From positions 1 to 5,528 of the forward strand of contig DAOURC010000059.1 in the NCBI GenBank assembly GCA_030625285.1: DNA of 5,528 nucleotides. Reading direction: 5' to 3'. Source of the stretch: Eubacteriales bacterium. Lineage in GTDB: Bacteria; Bacillota; Clostridia; Peptostreptococcales; Acidaminobacteraceae. The notes beneath the pieces are model-generated. The model saw only the letters and a list, made by a program, of their open reading frames with translations, made no database searches and was not told the DNA's origin. Below are positions 1 to 5,412 of this stretch, one piece after another. The position numbers were made by a program, and so were the translations under genes. The stretch's first letter is position 1, and every line of letters begins with the position of its first letter.

Positions 1-31
1 TTCCACCTGCTTCAATTGCTCCAACTAACAT
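1..31 (-). CDS. ROK-family sugar kinase (fructokinase-like), N-terminal fragment
   Basis: Only the first ten codons are inside the window, reading MLVGAIEAGG; the next codon begins with A, consistent with Thr. The pattern G-x-I/E-A-G-G-T is the N-terminal phosphate-binding strand of ROK-family kinases and is typical of Gram-positive fructokinases, which phosphorylate fructose (or mannose/glucose) with ATP in the cytoplasm. The ATG is supported by a strong ribosome binding site (GAGGAGGT, 37-44) five bases upstream. A terminator and a separate promoter lie between this gene and the ABC operon, so it is probably an independent transcription unit. The assignment rests on ten residues: ROK membership is fairly likely, substrate is a guess. 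Confidence 0.65.
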   Translation of the reverse strand, partial: MLVGAIEAGG

Positions 32-56
32 TTTATACCTCCTCTTCTCACGTATT

Positions 57-83
57 ATTATAACCTACATTTATAAGTTGCAA
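57..83 (-). promoter_or_regulatory. Putative sigma-A promoter of the ROK kinase gene
   Basis: On the minus strand a perfect -10 TATAAT (57-62) is preceded by TTGCAA (78-83; 4 of 6 to TTGACA) with a short 15-base spacer. An overlapping -10 AATAAT gives an 18-base spacer with the same -35. Transcription would start near 50, leaving a leader of about 18 bases with the ribosome binding site. The -35 lies inside the 8-bp palindrome GTTGCAAC (77-84), right after the upstream terminator's U-tract. The -10 is good, the -35 is weak. Confidence 0.45.
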
Positions 84-84
84 C

Positions 85-132
85 AAAAAAACTAGCTACT
101 ATCATCACTTAACGACGTTCAACTAGTTTTTT
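85..132 (-). terminator. Rho-independent terminator of the ABC efflux operon
   Basis: About 30 bases after the ATPase stop codon, the minus strand has a 10-bp stem, AAAAAACTAG (123-132) pairing with CTAGTTTTTT (86-95), and the 3' arm runs straight into a T-tract. The 27-base intervening loop could fold partly (CGTC/GATG). The loop is longer than usual, and the A/T-rich arms mean it could also act on the opposite strand, though no plus-strand gene needs it. Confidence 0.7.
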
Positions 133-163
133 CACCATGTCCTTCTCATATATTCACATCAGG

Positions 164-844
164 TTATTCATCTTCTATTACTACTCCATCTCTTATATGT
201 ATAATCCTCGATGCTTTTTCTGCAATTTCTCTCTCATGAGTTATCATTACGATAGTATTGCCTTTTTCATTTAAATCTATCAATATATCCATTATTTCTT
301 CACCACTAGATGAATCCAGATTGCCTGTAGGCTCGTCCGCTAAAATCAGCTCAGGATCACCAACCAACGCCCTTGCAATGGCAACTCTTTGTTGCTGACC
401 CACACTCAATTCGATGGGTTTATGCATAATTCTATCTTCAAGACCGACGCTTGCCAACATTTCTTTAGCTTTCTCAGTAGCATCAGACTTTGAATAACCT
501 CTTAAAATAAGTGGCATTTCTACATTATGAAGAGCTGTATACCTGCCCAGCAAATTAAACTTTTGAAATACAAACCCTATTTTATCATTTCTAAGTTTCG
601 CCATCTGATCCTCACTAAACTTTTCAACGCTTACGTCATCTAATAAATACTCTCCCTTTGTCTTATCATCTATCAATCCGATTATATTCATCATTGTAGA
701 TTTCCCCGAGCCGGACGGTCCCAAAATAGCGACAAACTCTCCCTTTTCAACCGAGAAATCTATCCCCTTCAATACTTCGAGTTCACTCTTTCCCATATAA
801 TAAGATTTCCTCAAATCCTTCATTTGTATTACATATTCACTCAT
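164..844 (-). CDS. ABC transporter ATP-binding protein, MacB/LolD type
   Basis: A 226-residue cytoplasmic ATPase that would power the permease of this operon as a dimer. Visible motifs: Walker A GPSGSGKST (42-50), Q-loop Gln94 in FVFQKFNLL, ABC signature LSVGQQQRVAIARAL (146-160), Walker B ending LILADEP with Asp170 and catalytic Glu171, D-loop GNLD (174-177) and H-loop His203 (ITHE). Length and the ADEPTGNLD segment are typical of the MacB/LolD/YknY group rather than importer ATPases. The third signature position is Val148 instead of the usual Gly (LSVGQ for LSGGQ); the fourth-position Gly is kept, so activity is expected. It is the last gene of the operon. Its ATG lies two bases after the lipoprotein's TAA with no clear ribosome binding site (only ...TCACCCGCTAAGT before it), so translation probably depends on reinitiation. 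Family assignment is secure; substrate unknown. Confidence 0.95.
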   Translation of the reverse strand: MSEYVIQMKDLRKSYYMGKSELEVLKGIDFSVEKGEFVAILGPSGSGKSTMMNIIGLIDDKTKGEYLLDDVSVEKFSEDQMAKLRNDKIGFVFQKFNLLGRYTALHNVEMPLILRGYSKSDATEKAKEMLASVGLEDRIMHKPIELSVGQQQRVAIARALVGDPELILADEPTGNLDSSSGEEIMDILIDLNEKGNTIVMITHEREIAEKASRIIHIRDGVVIEDE

Positions 845-846
845 AC

Positions 847-1383
847 TTAGCGGGTGATGACTTGCACAAATTCTGCCAAGTTCACTTCCCCTTCACCTCC
901 ATCGATCAACCAAACTTTTATTACTGAATCTTTCATTATATCAGCAATTTCAATTTCAACAGGTTCAGAAGTCGTAGTTCCTCCCATGTATACAGGTGTT
1001 CCAACCGGAATTATCAGTTCTAACGTTTCTCCCGAGAGAGCTATTTCCTTAGCAGCTCCCACTCCACCGCCATTTCCTCCCGAAGCTTGCCTTTCGGCTT
1101 GTTTTGCCGCTTTTTCTTCTTCAGTAAATTCCGCCCCTTCAGGATTCGTTTCGCCAGAACCCGCATTGGCAGTCGCCATCAGATTGATAGTCAGCTCATT
1201 ACCTATTATAGTCTGAACAACGCCATATACTTCTGCTTTTCTATCCAGAAATACTTTTTCTCCGCTGCTTTCTTCTTCTACTATTTCATTTGCAGTATTC
1301 TCTGTTAGATCTTCAGATCCACAACCCGATGCCATACTTGCAACCACTACTATCAATATTATAAAAAAACTCATTTTTTTCAT
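847..1383 (-). CDS. Small lipoprotein of the ABC efflux operon, function unknown
   Basis: A 178-residue predicted lipoprotein. The N-terminus is MKKMS, a hydrophobic stretch (6-17), then ASGC with Cys21 as lipidated residue; position -3 is Ala18 rather than the common Leu. After an acidic linker (24-42) comes a beta-type segment (about 50-70, containing VYGVVQTIIGNELTINL). Next is a low-complexity insert (about 71-113) with an acidic/basic helix (FTEEEKAAKQAERQ) and a Gly-rich run (SGGNGGGVG). A second beta-rich part (115-178) contains IPVGTPVYMGG and IKVWLID. It looks like one small beta-barrel-like domain split by a flexible insert, faintly like DUF5666-type domains. I recall similar Gly-rich proteins beside clostridial MacAB-like genes but cannot verify this. 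A strong AGGAGGT site six bases before the ATG fixes the start. A role as extracytoplasmic partner of adaptor or permease is inferred from position only. Its DNA is locally GC-richer than its neighbours because of Gly/Ala/Pro codons. Confidence 0.85.
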   Translation of the reverse strand: MKKMSFFIILIVVVASMASGCGSEDLTENTANEIVEEESSGEKVFLDRKAEVYGVVQTIIGNELTINLMATANAGSGETNPEGAEFTEEEKAAKQAERQASGGNGGGVGAAKEIALSGETLELIIPVGTPVYMGGTTTSEPVEIEIADIMKDSVIKVWLIDGGEGEVNLAEFVQVITR

Positions 1384-1389
1384 TGAAAT

Positions 1390-1396
1390 ACCTCCT
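1390..1396 (-). promoter_or_regulatory. Lipoprotein ribosome binding site overlapping the permease stop codon
   Basis: AGGAGGT lies six bases before the lipoprotein ATG. The AG of the permease's TAG stop (1395-1397) supplies the first two bases of the site, so a ribosome terminating on the permease sits on the next gene's binding site. This supports coupled translation. Confidence 0.8.
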
Positions 1397-2582
1397 ATTC
1401 ATATCTAAGTGCATCTATCGGTTTAAGCTGCGCCGCTCTTGTAGCTGGGTAATAACCAAAAAAGGTTCCAGTTACTACAGAAAATACGAAAGCTACTATA
1501 TATCCGTTGATACTTGGGGATACAGAGACTTCTAAATATTCAATGAACGGTGTTAAAATAAAACTAAATGCAATTCCTACAATGCCACCCATTCCACTGA
1601 TTATAATCGACTCAAGTAAAAACTCTAAAAGAATATCGCTTTTTTTCGCTCCTAAAGCTTTTAGAATTCCAATCTCTTTTGTTCTCTCTTTTACAGAAAC
1701 AAAGAGTACATTCATAATTCCAATTCCACCGACAATCAAAGTAATCACTGCAATGGAGATTAATAGAACAGACATTGTTTTTGCTGAATCTTGAGCTGCA
1801 ACCAATTTACTTCCTGCATCCCTGATAGCTATGTCCGCTCCACCAGTGCTTCTGTATTCATCCATAAATATATTTTCAATCTCGATTATAGCAGGAGCAA
1901 CTGAATCGATATTATTTGCAACAGCAATTATTCTAGGTTTTGAACTCGATCCTAGAATATAATTAACGACTGTTTCATACGGCATGAATCCGCTATCATC
2001 TACAGAAATCCCCTGCACAGCGTCTCCTATTCTATCTATGACGCCTACAACTTCATATTTTCTCCCTGAAATTGTAACCTGCTGACCTAAAGCTGAATAT
2101 GCATCTTCATATATCGCTTCAGCAACATTTTGTCCTAACACAACAACCCTTCTTCTGCTTTCGTTATCTCCAGGTTCAATAAAATTACCAGCAAGCATAC
2201 TGAGATTGTTTAAATCATCAAAGTTGTCTGTCACTCCATTTACCGATCCATCATAGCTTCCATAAGGAGATGCCATATTTTCTCTCGTGGCCACAGTTAT
2301 TGTTGCATCGGCAATGTATTCCGACTTCTCAACTATCATTTCCATATCATCAATTCCCAGTTTGAAGCTGCTACCAGAACCAGGTGCTGTTTGAATATAT
2401 AGAGTTCCAACATTTAAAAGGGCAAATTGATCTTCAACCGCCTCTTGCGATGCTTTACCGATTCCTACTACCATGATTATAGTCGCAGCACCAACAATGA
2501 TGCCGAGCATAGTTAAAAACACCCTGAATTTATTAGCTTTTATATTTACAAATATAAGACGGATCAGTTCTTCTATTCTCAT
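1395..2582 (-). CDS. ABC transporter permease, MacB/FtsX type
   Basis: A 395-residue membrane subunit of a MacB-like (type VII) ABC system, without the ATPase domain fused in Gram-negative MacB. Order of parts: short cytoplasmic amphipathic start (1-20), TM1 (about 22-42), large extracytoplasmic MacB_PCD-type domain (about 45-265), then the FtsX domain with TM2 (272-295), TM3 (322-345) and TM4 (361-381). Diagnostic segments are GGIGIMNVLFVSVKERTKEI (285-304), GILKALGAKKSDIL and the C-terminal GYYPATRAAQLKPIDALRYE (376-395), all characteristic of MacB C-termini. The separate ATPase and adjacent adaptor match the Bacillus YknXYZ plan. Such systems move substrates already outside the membrane, or transmit force, rather than forming a simple channel. 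The ribosome binding site AGGTGA (2589-2594) overlaps the preceding gene's TAG stop. Family certain; cargo (antimicrobial peptide, lipid or other) unknown. Confidence 0.95.
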   Translation of the reverse strand: MRIEELIRLIFVNIKANKFRVFLTMLGIIVGAATIIMVVGIGKASQEAVEDQFALLNVGTLYIQTAPGSGSSFKLGIDDMEMIVEKSEYIADATITVATRENMASPYGSYDGSVNGVTDNFDDLNNLSMLAGNFIEPGDNESRRRVVVLGQNVAEAIYEDAYSALGQQVTISGRKYEVVGVIDRIGDAVQGISVDDSGFMPYETVVNYILGSSSKPRIIAVANNIDSVAPAIIEIENIFMDEYRSTGGADIAIRDAGSKLVAAQDSAKTMSVLLISIAVITLIVGGIGIMNVLFVSVKERTKEIGILKALGAKKSDILLEFLLESIIISGMGGIVGIAFSFILTPFIEYLEVSVSPSINGYIVAFVFSVVTGTFFGYYPATRAAQLKPIDALRYE

Positions 2583-2588
2583 CTCTCA

Positions 2589-2594
2589 TCACCT
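2589..2594 (-). promoter_or_regulatory. Permease ribosome binding site overlapping the adaptor stop codon
   Basis: On the minus strand the adaptor's TAG stop (2593-2595) runs directly into the AGGTGA site, six bases before the permease ATG. This is the same stop-in-Shine-Dalgarno arrangement as at the permease/lipoprotein junction and again suggests translational coupling. Confidence 0.7.
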
Positions 2595-3738
2595 ACTTTA
2601 TCGTTCTTATGAATATTGTTTCACCTTCGGTTAAGCCCGTTATAACCTCTGTGCTTATTCCATCAGTAAAACCAGTGATGATTTCTCTAATTTCACTGCC
2701 GTTTTCAGTTTCAACTTCAACTTGTTGCTTACCTTCTACTATTTTAACTGCGCTATTTGGTATGATAACAACATCTGATTTTTCCTTGATTACAAACTCT
2801 ACCAAGGCACTTAAACCATCAAGTGTTTTATTCAACTGATCATCCACCGCAATTTTCACTTCATAAGAAATTATTCCATTATTGTCCGATTTTCCTAAAG
2901 GACTGATATACTCAACTGTTCCCGAATATTCCTTGCCAAAGTCAATCTCGAAATTCAATATCACTCTTTGTCCTTCTTCAACAAGACCCATATCAAGCTC
3001 AAGTACCTCAGCAATTACATAAGCACTTTCCTTATTGCCTATAGAAGCAAATGTATTATTTGCCTTCACTTCACTTCCTATATCATAATTCATAGATAGA
3101 ATAGTACCTGACTGAACAGCTAAAATCTCAACATCAGTTGACATCTCATATTCCTCTTTGGCACTTTCATACTCGTTTTTCGCAATATTATACTCATTAT
3201 ATAGCGCTGTTAAGTCTTTTTGAGCAAAGTTCAAATCGCTCTTTATCTCTCCTATTACGGTTTCTTGGTTTTTCTTTTCATTGAGTGAATACATATCAGG
3301 ATACTCGTTCATCAGCTCATATGTCTTTTCTTCTAATTCCAAATTGCTTTCAAGTTTTTCAATCGCAATTCTTTTATCCTGTATATCGCCATCGAAGTTT
3401 AATAATTTTCTTTGATAATCTGTTGCTTCCTGTTGCCATTTTTCAGTTAAATCGTCTACCGGAATCAACCTGGCAATAAGATCGCCTTTTTCAACATAAT
3501 TTCCTATTTTATAATTCATCTCTGTTACGACTCCATCATAACCGCTTAATACATCAATACTAGGAATAATTAGATTTCCATCCGCCAATTGAGTAATCCT
3601 TAAATCGTCTTTTCTTACCTTGACTTCTGTTATTTTTTCTACAATCTCTTCACCTTCAGCTACACTGAAATAATTATATAAAGGGTAAATAGAAATAACC
3701 GCTATTAATAAAGCACTATATATAATCTTCTTTTTCAT
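2593..3738 (-). CDS. Periplasmic-adaptor-like membrane fusion protein (MacA/YknX/HlyD family)
   Basis: A 381-residue adaptor anchored by one N-terminal membrane segment (about 5-24, after MKKK), with the rest outside the cell. Parts in order: first lipoyl/barrel-sandwich half (about 62-93, VLSGYDGVVTEMNYKIGNYV, ending in LIARL), a long charged coiled-coil hairpin (about 97-200), second lipoyl half (205-235, with VQSGTILSMNYDIGSEV), beta-barrel domain (about 238-315) and a membrane-proximal domain (318-381, with VVIIPNSAVKIVEGKQQVEV and ITGLTEGETIF). This is the complete MacA/YknX layout. In a Gram-positive cell there is no outer membrane channel, so the protein probably assists the permease at the outer face of the membrane. 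It is the first gene of the operon. The start is chosen because MKKKIIYSALLIAV is a normal anchor and a GGAGG site lies upstream, although spacing is long (11 bases) and a two-codon ORF intervenes. Confidence 0.93.
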   Translation of the reverse strand: MKKKIIYSALLIAVISIYPLYNYFSVAEGEEIVEKITEVKVRKDDLRITQLADGNLIIPSIDVLSGYDGVVTEMNYKIGNYVEKGDLIARLIPVDDLTEKWQQEATDYQRKLLNFDGDIQDKRIAIEKLESNLELEEKTYELMNEYPDMYSLNEKKNQETVIGEIKSDLNFAQKDLTALYNEYNIAKNEYESAKEEYEMSTDVEILAVQSGTILSMNYDIGSEVKANNTFASIGNKESAYVIAEVLELDMGLVEEGQRVILNFEIDFGKEYSGTVEYISPLGKSDNNGIISYEVKIAVDDQLNKTLDGLSALVEFVIKEKSDVVIIPNSAVKIVEGKQQVEVETENGSEIREIITGFTDGISTEVITGLTEGETIFIRTIK

Positions 3739-3754
3739 TTACATCATCGCCTCC
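3739..3754 (-). promoter_or_regulatory. Ribosome binding site plus two-codon ORF (Met-Met-stop) before the adaptor gene
   Basis: On the minus strand GGAGG (3750-3754) is followed by CG and then ATG ATG TAA (3747-3739), with the adaptor's ATG immediately next and in the same frame. The second ATG sits five bases from GGAGG, a better distance than the 11 bases to the true start. Ribosomes could start on the mini-ORF, stop at TAA and reinitiate at the touching ATG. The sequence is plain; any regulatory effect is inference. Confidence 0.5.
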
Positions 3755-3763
3755 AAAATATAT

Positions 3764-3779
3764 TACTATCATGATAGTA
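3764..3779 (-). promoter_or_regulatory. Perfect 16-bp palindromic operator (TACTATCATGATAGTA), tetO-like
   Basis: The sequence equals its own reverse complement over all 16 bases. It overlaps four bases of the proposed -10 box and covers the predicted transcription start (about 3769) of the efflux operon, where a bound repressor would block RNA polymerase. The inner CTATCA/TGATAG half-sites are those of the tet operator core (CTATCA-N-TGATAG), here without the central base. This suggests a TetR-family repressor, perhaps the one whose possible C-terminus is at 5413-5528. The regulator's identity is inferred. Confidence 0.65.
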
Positions 3780-3804
3780 TCTATTTGTTACAAGCATGTG
3801 ACAA
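3776..3804 (-). promoter_or_regulatory. Sigma-A promoter of the efflux operon
   Basis: On the minus strand TTGTCA (3799-3804; 5 of 6 to consensus) is followed after exactly 17 bases by GATACT (3776-3781; 4 of 6). Transcription would start near 3769, giving a leader of about 31 bases. The -35 is formed by the end of the preceding terminator's U-tract, so terminator and promoter are fused back to back. The moderate -10 overlaps the 16-bp palindrome, as expected for a repressed promoter. Confidence 0.6.
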
Positions 3805-3805
3805 A
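3784..3805. repeat. Imperfect 22-bp inverted repeat across the -35 region of the efflux promoter
   Basis: The arms are TTTGTTAC (3784-3791) and GTGACAAA (3798-3805), separated by AAGCAT; 9 of 11 base pairs about the centre are complementary. It covers the -35 box and half the spacer, next to but not overlapping the perfect palindrome. It could be a site for a second regulator. Part of the symmetry comes from the terminator's A/T run, so it may be incidental. Confidence 0.3.
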
Positions 3806-3834
3806 AAAAAGAAACCTCTATTTTAGAAGTTTCT
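3803..3834 (-). terminator. Rho-independent terminator after the ATPase/nuclease-like gene
   Basis: On the minus strand a 10-bp stem is formed by AGAAACTTCT (3825-3834) and AGAGGTTTCT (3810-3819), with one G-U pair and an AAAAT loop, followed by eight T residues (3810-3803). It lies about 60 bases after the ATPase stop codon and should insulate the efflux operon from that gene's strong promoter. Confidence 0.85.
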
Positions 3835-3893
3835 TAAATCATTCCCACAGGAACTATGTTGTTTTTTTCATCTAGCTGGAATATAGCATGCTG

Positions 3894-5282
3894 TCAAATT
3901 TTAAATAAATCTCTTGGAGTTATCAATTTCACATTGTTCACTTGCGTTGTATAATCCATCAACTCTTTACTGAATCCACTTTTTGAAAATATATAATAGT
4001 ACTTGTTAGTTCTATGAACGAGATTACTCTTTTGCATCAATTCCTTTAATTGGCTCAATTTAAATTTTTCATTTCTATATTTACATTCAACATAGAGTCC
4101 GTTATTTTTATCAATCCCGACAATATCAATTTCTTCTTCTTTTTTTGTCGCTGGATTACCTCCCCACCATCTTCCGAATTTCTCGACAAGAAAAGGTAGT
4201 TTCAATTCTTTATTTTCCCTTATCAAATATTCCAAGCAAACTCTTTCAAAACTTAATCCAATATATTTATAATAGTCATTTTTAATGTTTTTTTCAAATA
4301 CAGCTTCTCCCATACCCATTTCAATTAAACTTCTATACCTGTACGCATACGCGTGAACAAACCTAAACAAATGATCATTAATAGAATATATCGTTTTTTT
4401 CTTTGTATCTGACAATATTGGAACTTCCCTTTTAATGATATGCAGTCTCATCAGAGTATCCATATATTTCAATGCAGTTGTTGCCGGAACCCCTATTTTT
4501 GTTGAAATTTCATTTAATCGCGATGACCCACTTGCAATAGCTTCAATTATAGAATTATAGACTGCAGGATTTCTTAATTCTTGTTTAAGAGTATTCATCG
4601 GAACTTCAAATAATTCTTCGTTTGCATTTAAAATATATTCAATAATATTTGCTTTAATATTTTTTTTGTCATCAAACTTCTTTAAATACTGTGGAATTCC
4701 TCCAAGTATACAATACGCTTCAATTTTTTCTTCACAACTATAATTATTAAAAAACATGGAAGCATCATAATAATCAAATGGTTTGAGAAACATTTGACCG
4801 GTTACGCGTCCATATAATGGGCTTTTATGTGATATCATTTCATTTTCCATAAAGCTTATTGAAGATCCTGAAGCAATTATCATCGCTTTTGTATTCATTA
4901 ATCTGTGATCAATCGAGTGTTGCAATATTGACATAAATCCATTGTTAGCATTCTGTAAATATGGAAATTCATCAAGAACTAGAATAATTCTTTCTTTCTT
5001 GGAAATGTCAGCTAAAGTATTAAAAATATCTTCCCACGACTGATACACTGCATTTACTCCAAAATTCATAAATTCATTTAATTGACTTGAAATTCTTCTT
5101 AAATTTATATAATCTGTGCTTTCTTCGGCTGAAAAGAAAATTGCTTTTTTGTTCTCTATGAATTCTTTTATCAAATACGTTTTCCCAACACGCCTTCTAC
5201 CATACAAGGTAACAAATTGAAATTGCTCTCTATTATAAAATTTATCTAATTCATTTAATTCGTATTCTCTTCCAATAAACAT
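3894..5282 (-). CDS. Archaeal-type P-loop ATPase with winged helix and PD-(D/E)xK-like C-terminus (ATPase_2/DUF234)
   Basis: A 462-residue soluble protein that matches the archaeal ATPase plus DUF234 family, at full length. The N-terminus MFIGREYELNEL is the family hallmark. Walker A is GRRRVGKT (28-35), Walker B IILVLDEFPYL (99-109, Asp104/Glu105), followed by IIASGSS (135-141) and SPLYGR (154-159), whose Arg159 may be the arginine finger. A winged helix spans about 242-287. The C-terminal domain has Glu346 (FERVCLEYL), Asp386 (EEIDIVG) and E399-C-K401 (LYVECKY), a complete PD-(D/E)xK nuclease-like set. Biochemical function is not established for the family; ATP-driven action on nucleic acid is inferred. 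The start is set by GGAGGT six bases before this ATG; an in-frame extension to 5330 lacks such a site. The gene stands alone between its own promoter and terminator. Sampled 60-base lines show 17-33% G+C against 32-53% in the efflux genes, hinting at separate origin. Confidence 0.88.
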   Translation of the reverse strand: MFIGREYELNELDKFYNREQFQFVTLYGRRRVGKTYLIKEFIENKKAIFFSAEESTDYINLRRISSQLNEFMNFGVNAVYQSWEDIFNTLADISKKERIILVLDEFPYLQNANNGFMSILQHSIDHRLMNTKAMIIASGSSISFMENEMISHKSPLYGRVTGQMFLKPFDYYDASMFFNNYSCEEKIEAYCILGGIPQYLKKFDDKKNIKANIIEYILNANEELFEVPMNTLKQELRNPAVYNSIIEAIASGSSRLNEISTKIGVPATTALKYMDTLMRLHIIKREVPILSDTKKKTIYSINDHLFRFVHAYAYRYRSLIEMGMGEAVFEKNIKNDYYKYIGLSFERVCLEYLIRENKELKLPFLVEKFGRWWGGNPATKKEEEIDIVGIDKNNGLYVECKYRNEKFKLSQLKELMQKSNLVHRTNKYYYIFSKSGFSKELMDYTTQVNNVKLITPRDLFKI

Positions 5283-5288
5283 TAAAGC

Positions 5289-5294
5289 ACCTCC
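5289..5294 (-). promoter_or_regulatory. Ribosome binding site deciding the ATPase start
   Basis: GGAGGT on the minus strand, six bases before the ATG at 5282. It selects this start over two in-frame upstream ATG codons (at 5330 and 5324), which sit in AT-only repetitive leader without any purine-rich site. Confidence 0.85.
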
Positions 5295-5345
5295 GCTATA
5301 TATTATCGTATTAATTATTATCATAATCATTATTATTATAGTAAT

Positions 5346-5374
5346 ATTATATTTCTCTTTCGATAATATGTCAA
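5346..5374 (-). promoter_or_regulatory. Perfect-consensus sigma-A promoter of the ATPase gene
   Basis: On the minus strand TTGACA (5369-5374) and TATAAT (5346-5351) are separated by exactly 17 bases, matching the consensus at all twelve positions. Transcription should start near 5339, leaving a leader of about 57 bases made mostly of ATA/ATG-like triplets before the ribosome binding site. No operator-like palindrome overlaps it, so strong unregulated transcription is the simplest reading. Confidence 0.88.
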
Positions 5375-5380
5375 CAACGC

Positions 5381-5409
5381 AAAAGAACTGACTTTTCAGC
5401 CAGTTCTTT
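5381..5409 (-). terminator. Hairpin terminator after the TetR-like gene end
   Basis: Three bases after the stop codon, AAAGAACTG (5401-5409) pairs perfectly with CAGTTCTTT (5382-5390). Three further inner pairs (one G-U) close a GAAA tetraloop, giving a 12-bp stem. The T-run after the stem is short (TTTTGCG), so termination may be incomplete. It abuts the ATPase promoter. Confidence 0.75.
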
Positions 5410-5412
5410 CAT

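Noticed and set aside
854..1308. Plus-strand open frames opposite the lipoprotein gene (also opposite the permease at 1507-1794 and the adaptor at 2609-2839 and 3285-3479).
   Set aside because: They are antisense shadows of well-supported minus-strand genes, with no ribosome binding sites or recognisable protein features.
164..3738. Naming the operon macAB and assigning macrolide export.
   Set aside because: Adaptor and permease families match, but the permease lacks the fused ATPase and substrates of this superfamily range from peptides to lipids; sequence alone gives no substrate.
3764..3834. A mobile-element end or attachment site in the intergenic repeats next to the ATPase.
   Set aside because: The repeats are explained as a terminator, a promoter and an operator; no matching copy is found at the other side of the ATPase gene and no target-site duplication is visible.
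3869..3897. A perfect TTGACA (3892-3897) overlapping the ATPase stop codon, which could be the -35 of an upstream efflux promoter, with a five-codon ORF (MKKTT) and the 3803-3834 hairpin acting as an attenuator.
   Set aside because: The -10 at 17 bases (TAGATG) matches only 3 of 6, the short ORF has no ribosome binding site, and no competing antiterminator hairpin is visible. The hairpin is explained as the ATPase terminator, and a better promoter lies downstream of it.
5283..5330. A 16-residue N-terminal extension of the ATPase starting at the ATG ending at 5330.
   Set aside because: The extension is encoded by the AT-triplet leader and the ribosome binding site itself, has no upstream Shine-Dalgarno site, and family members begin at M-F-I-G-R-E.
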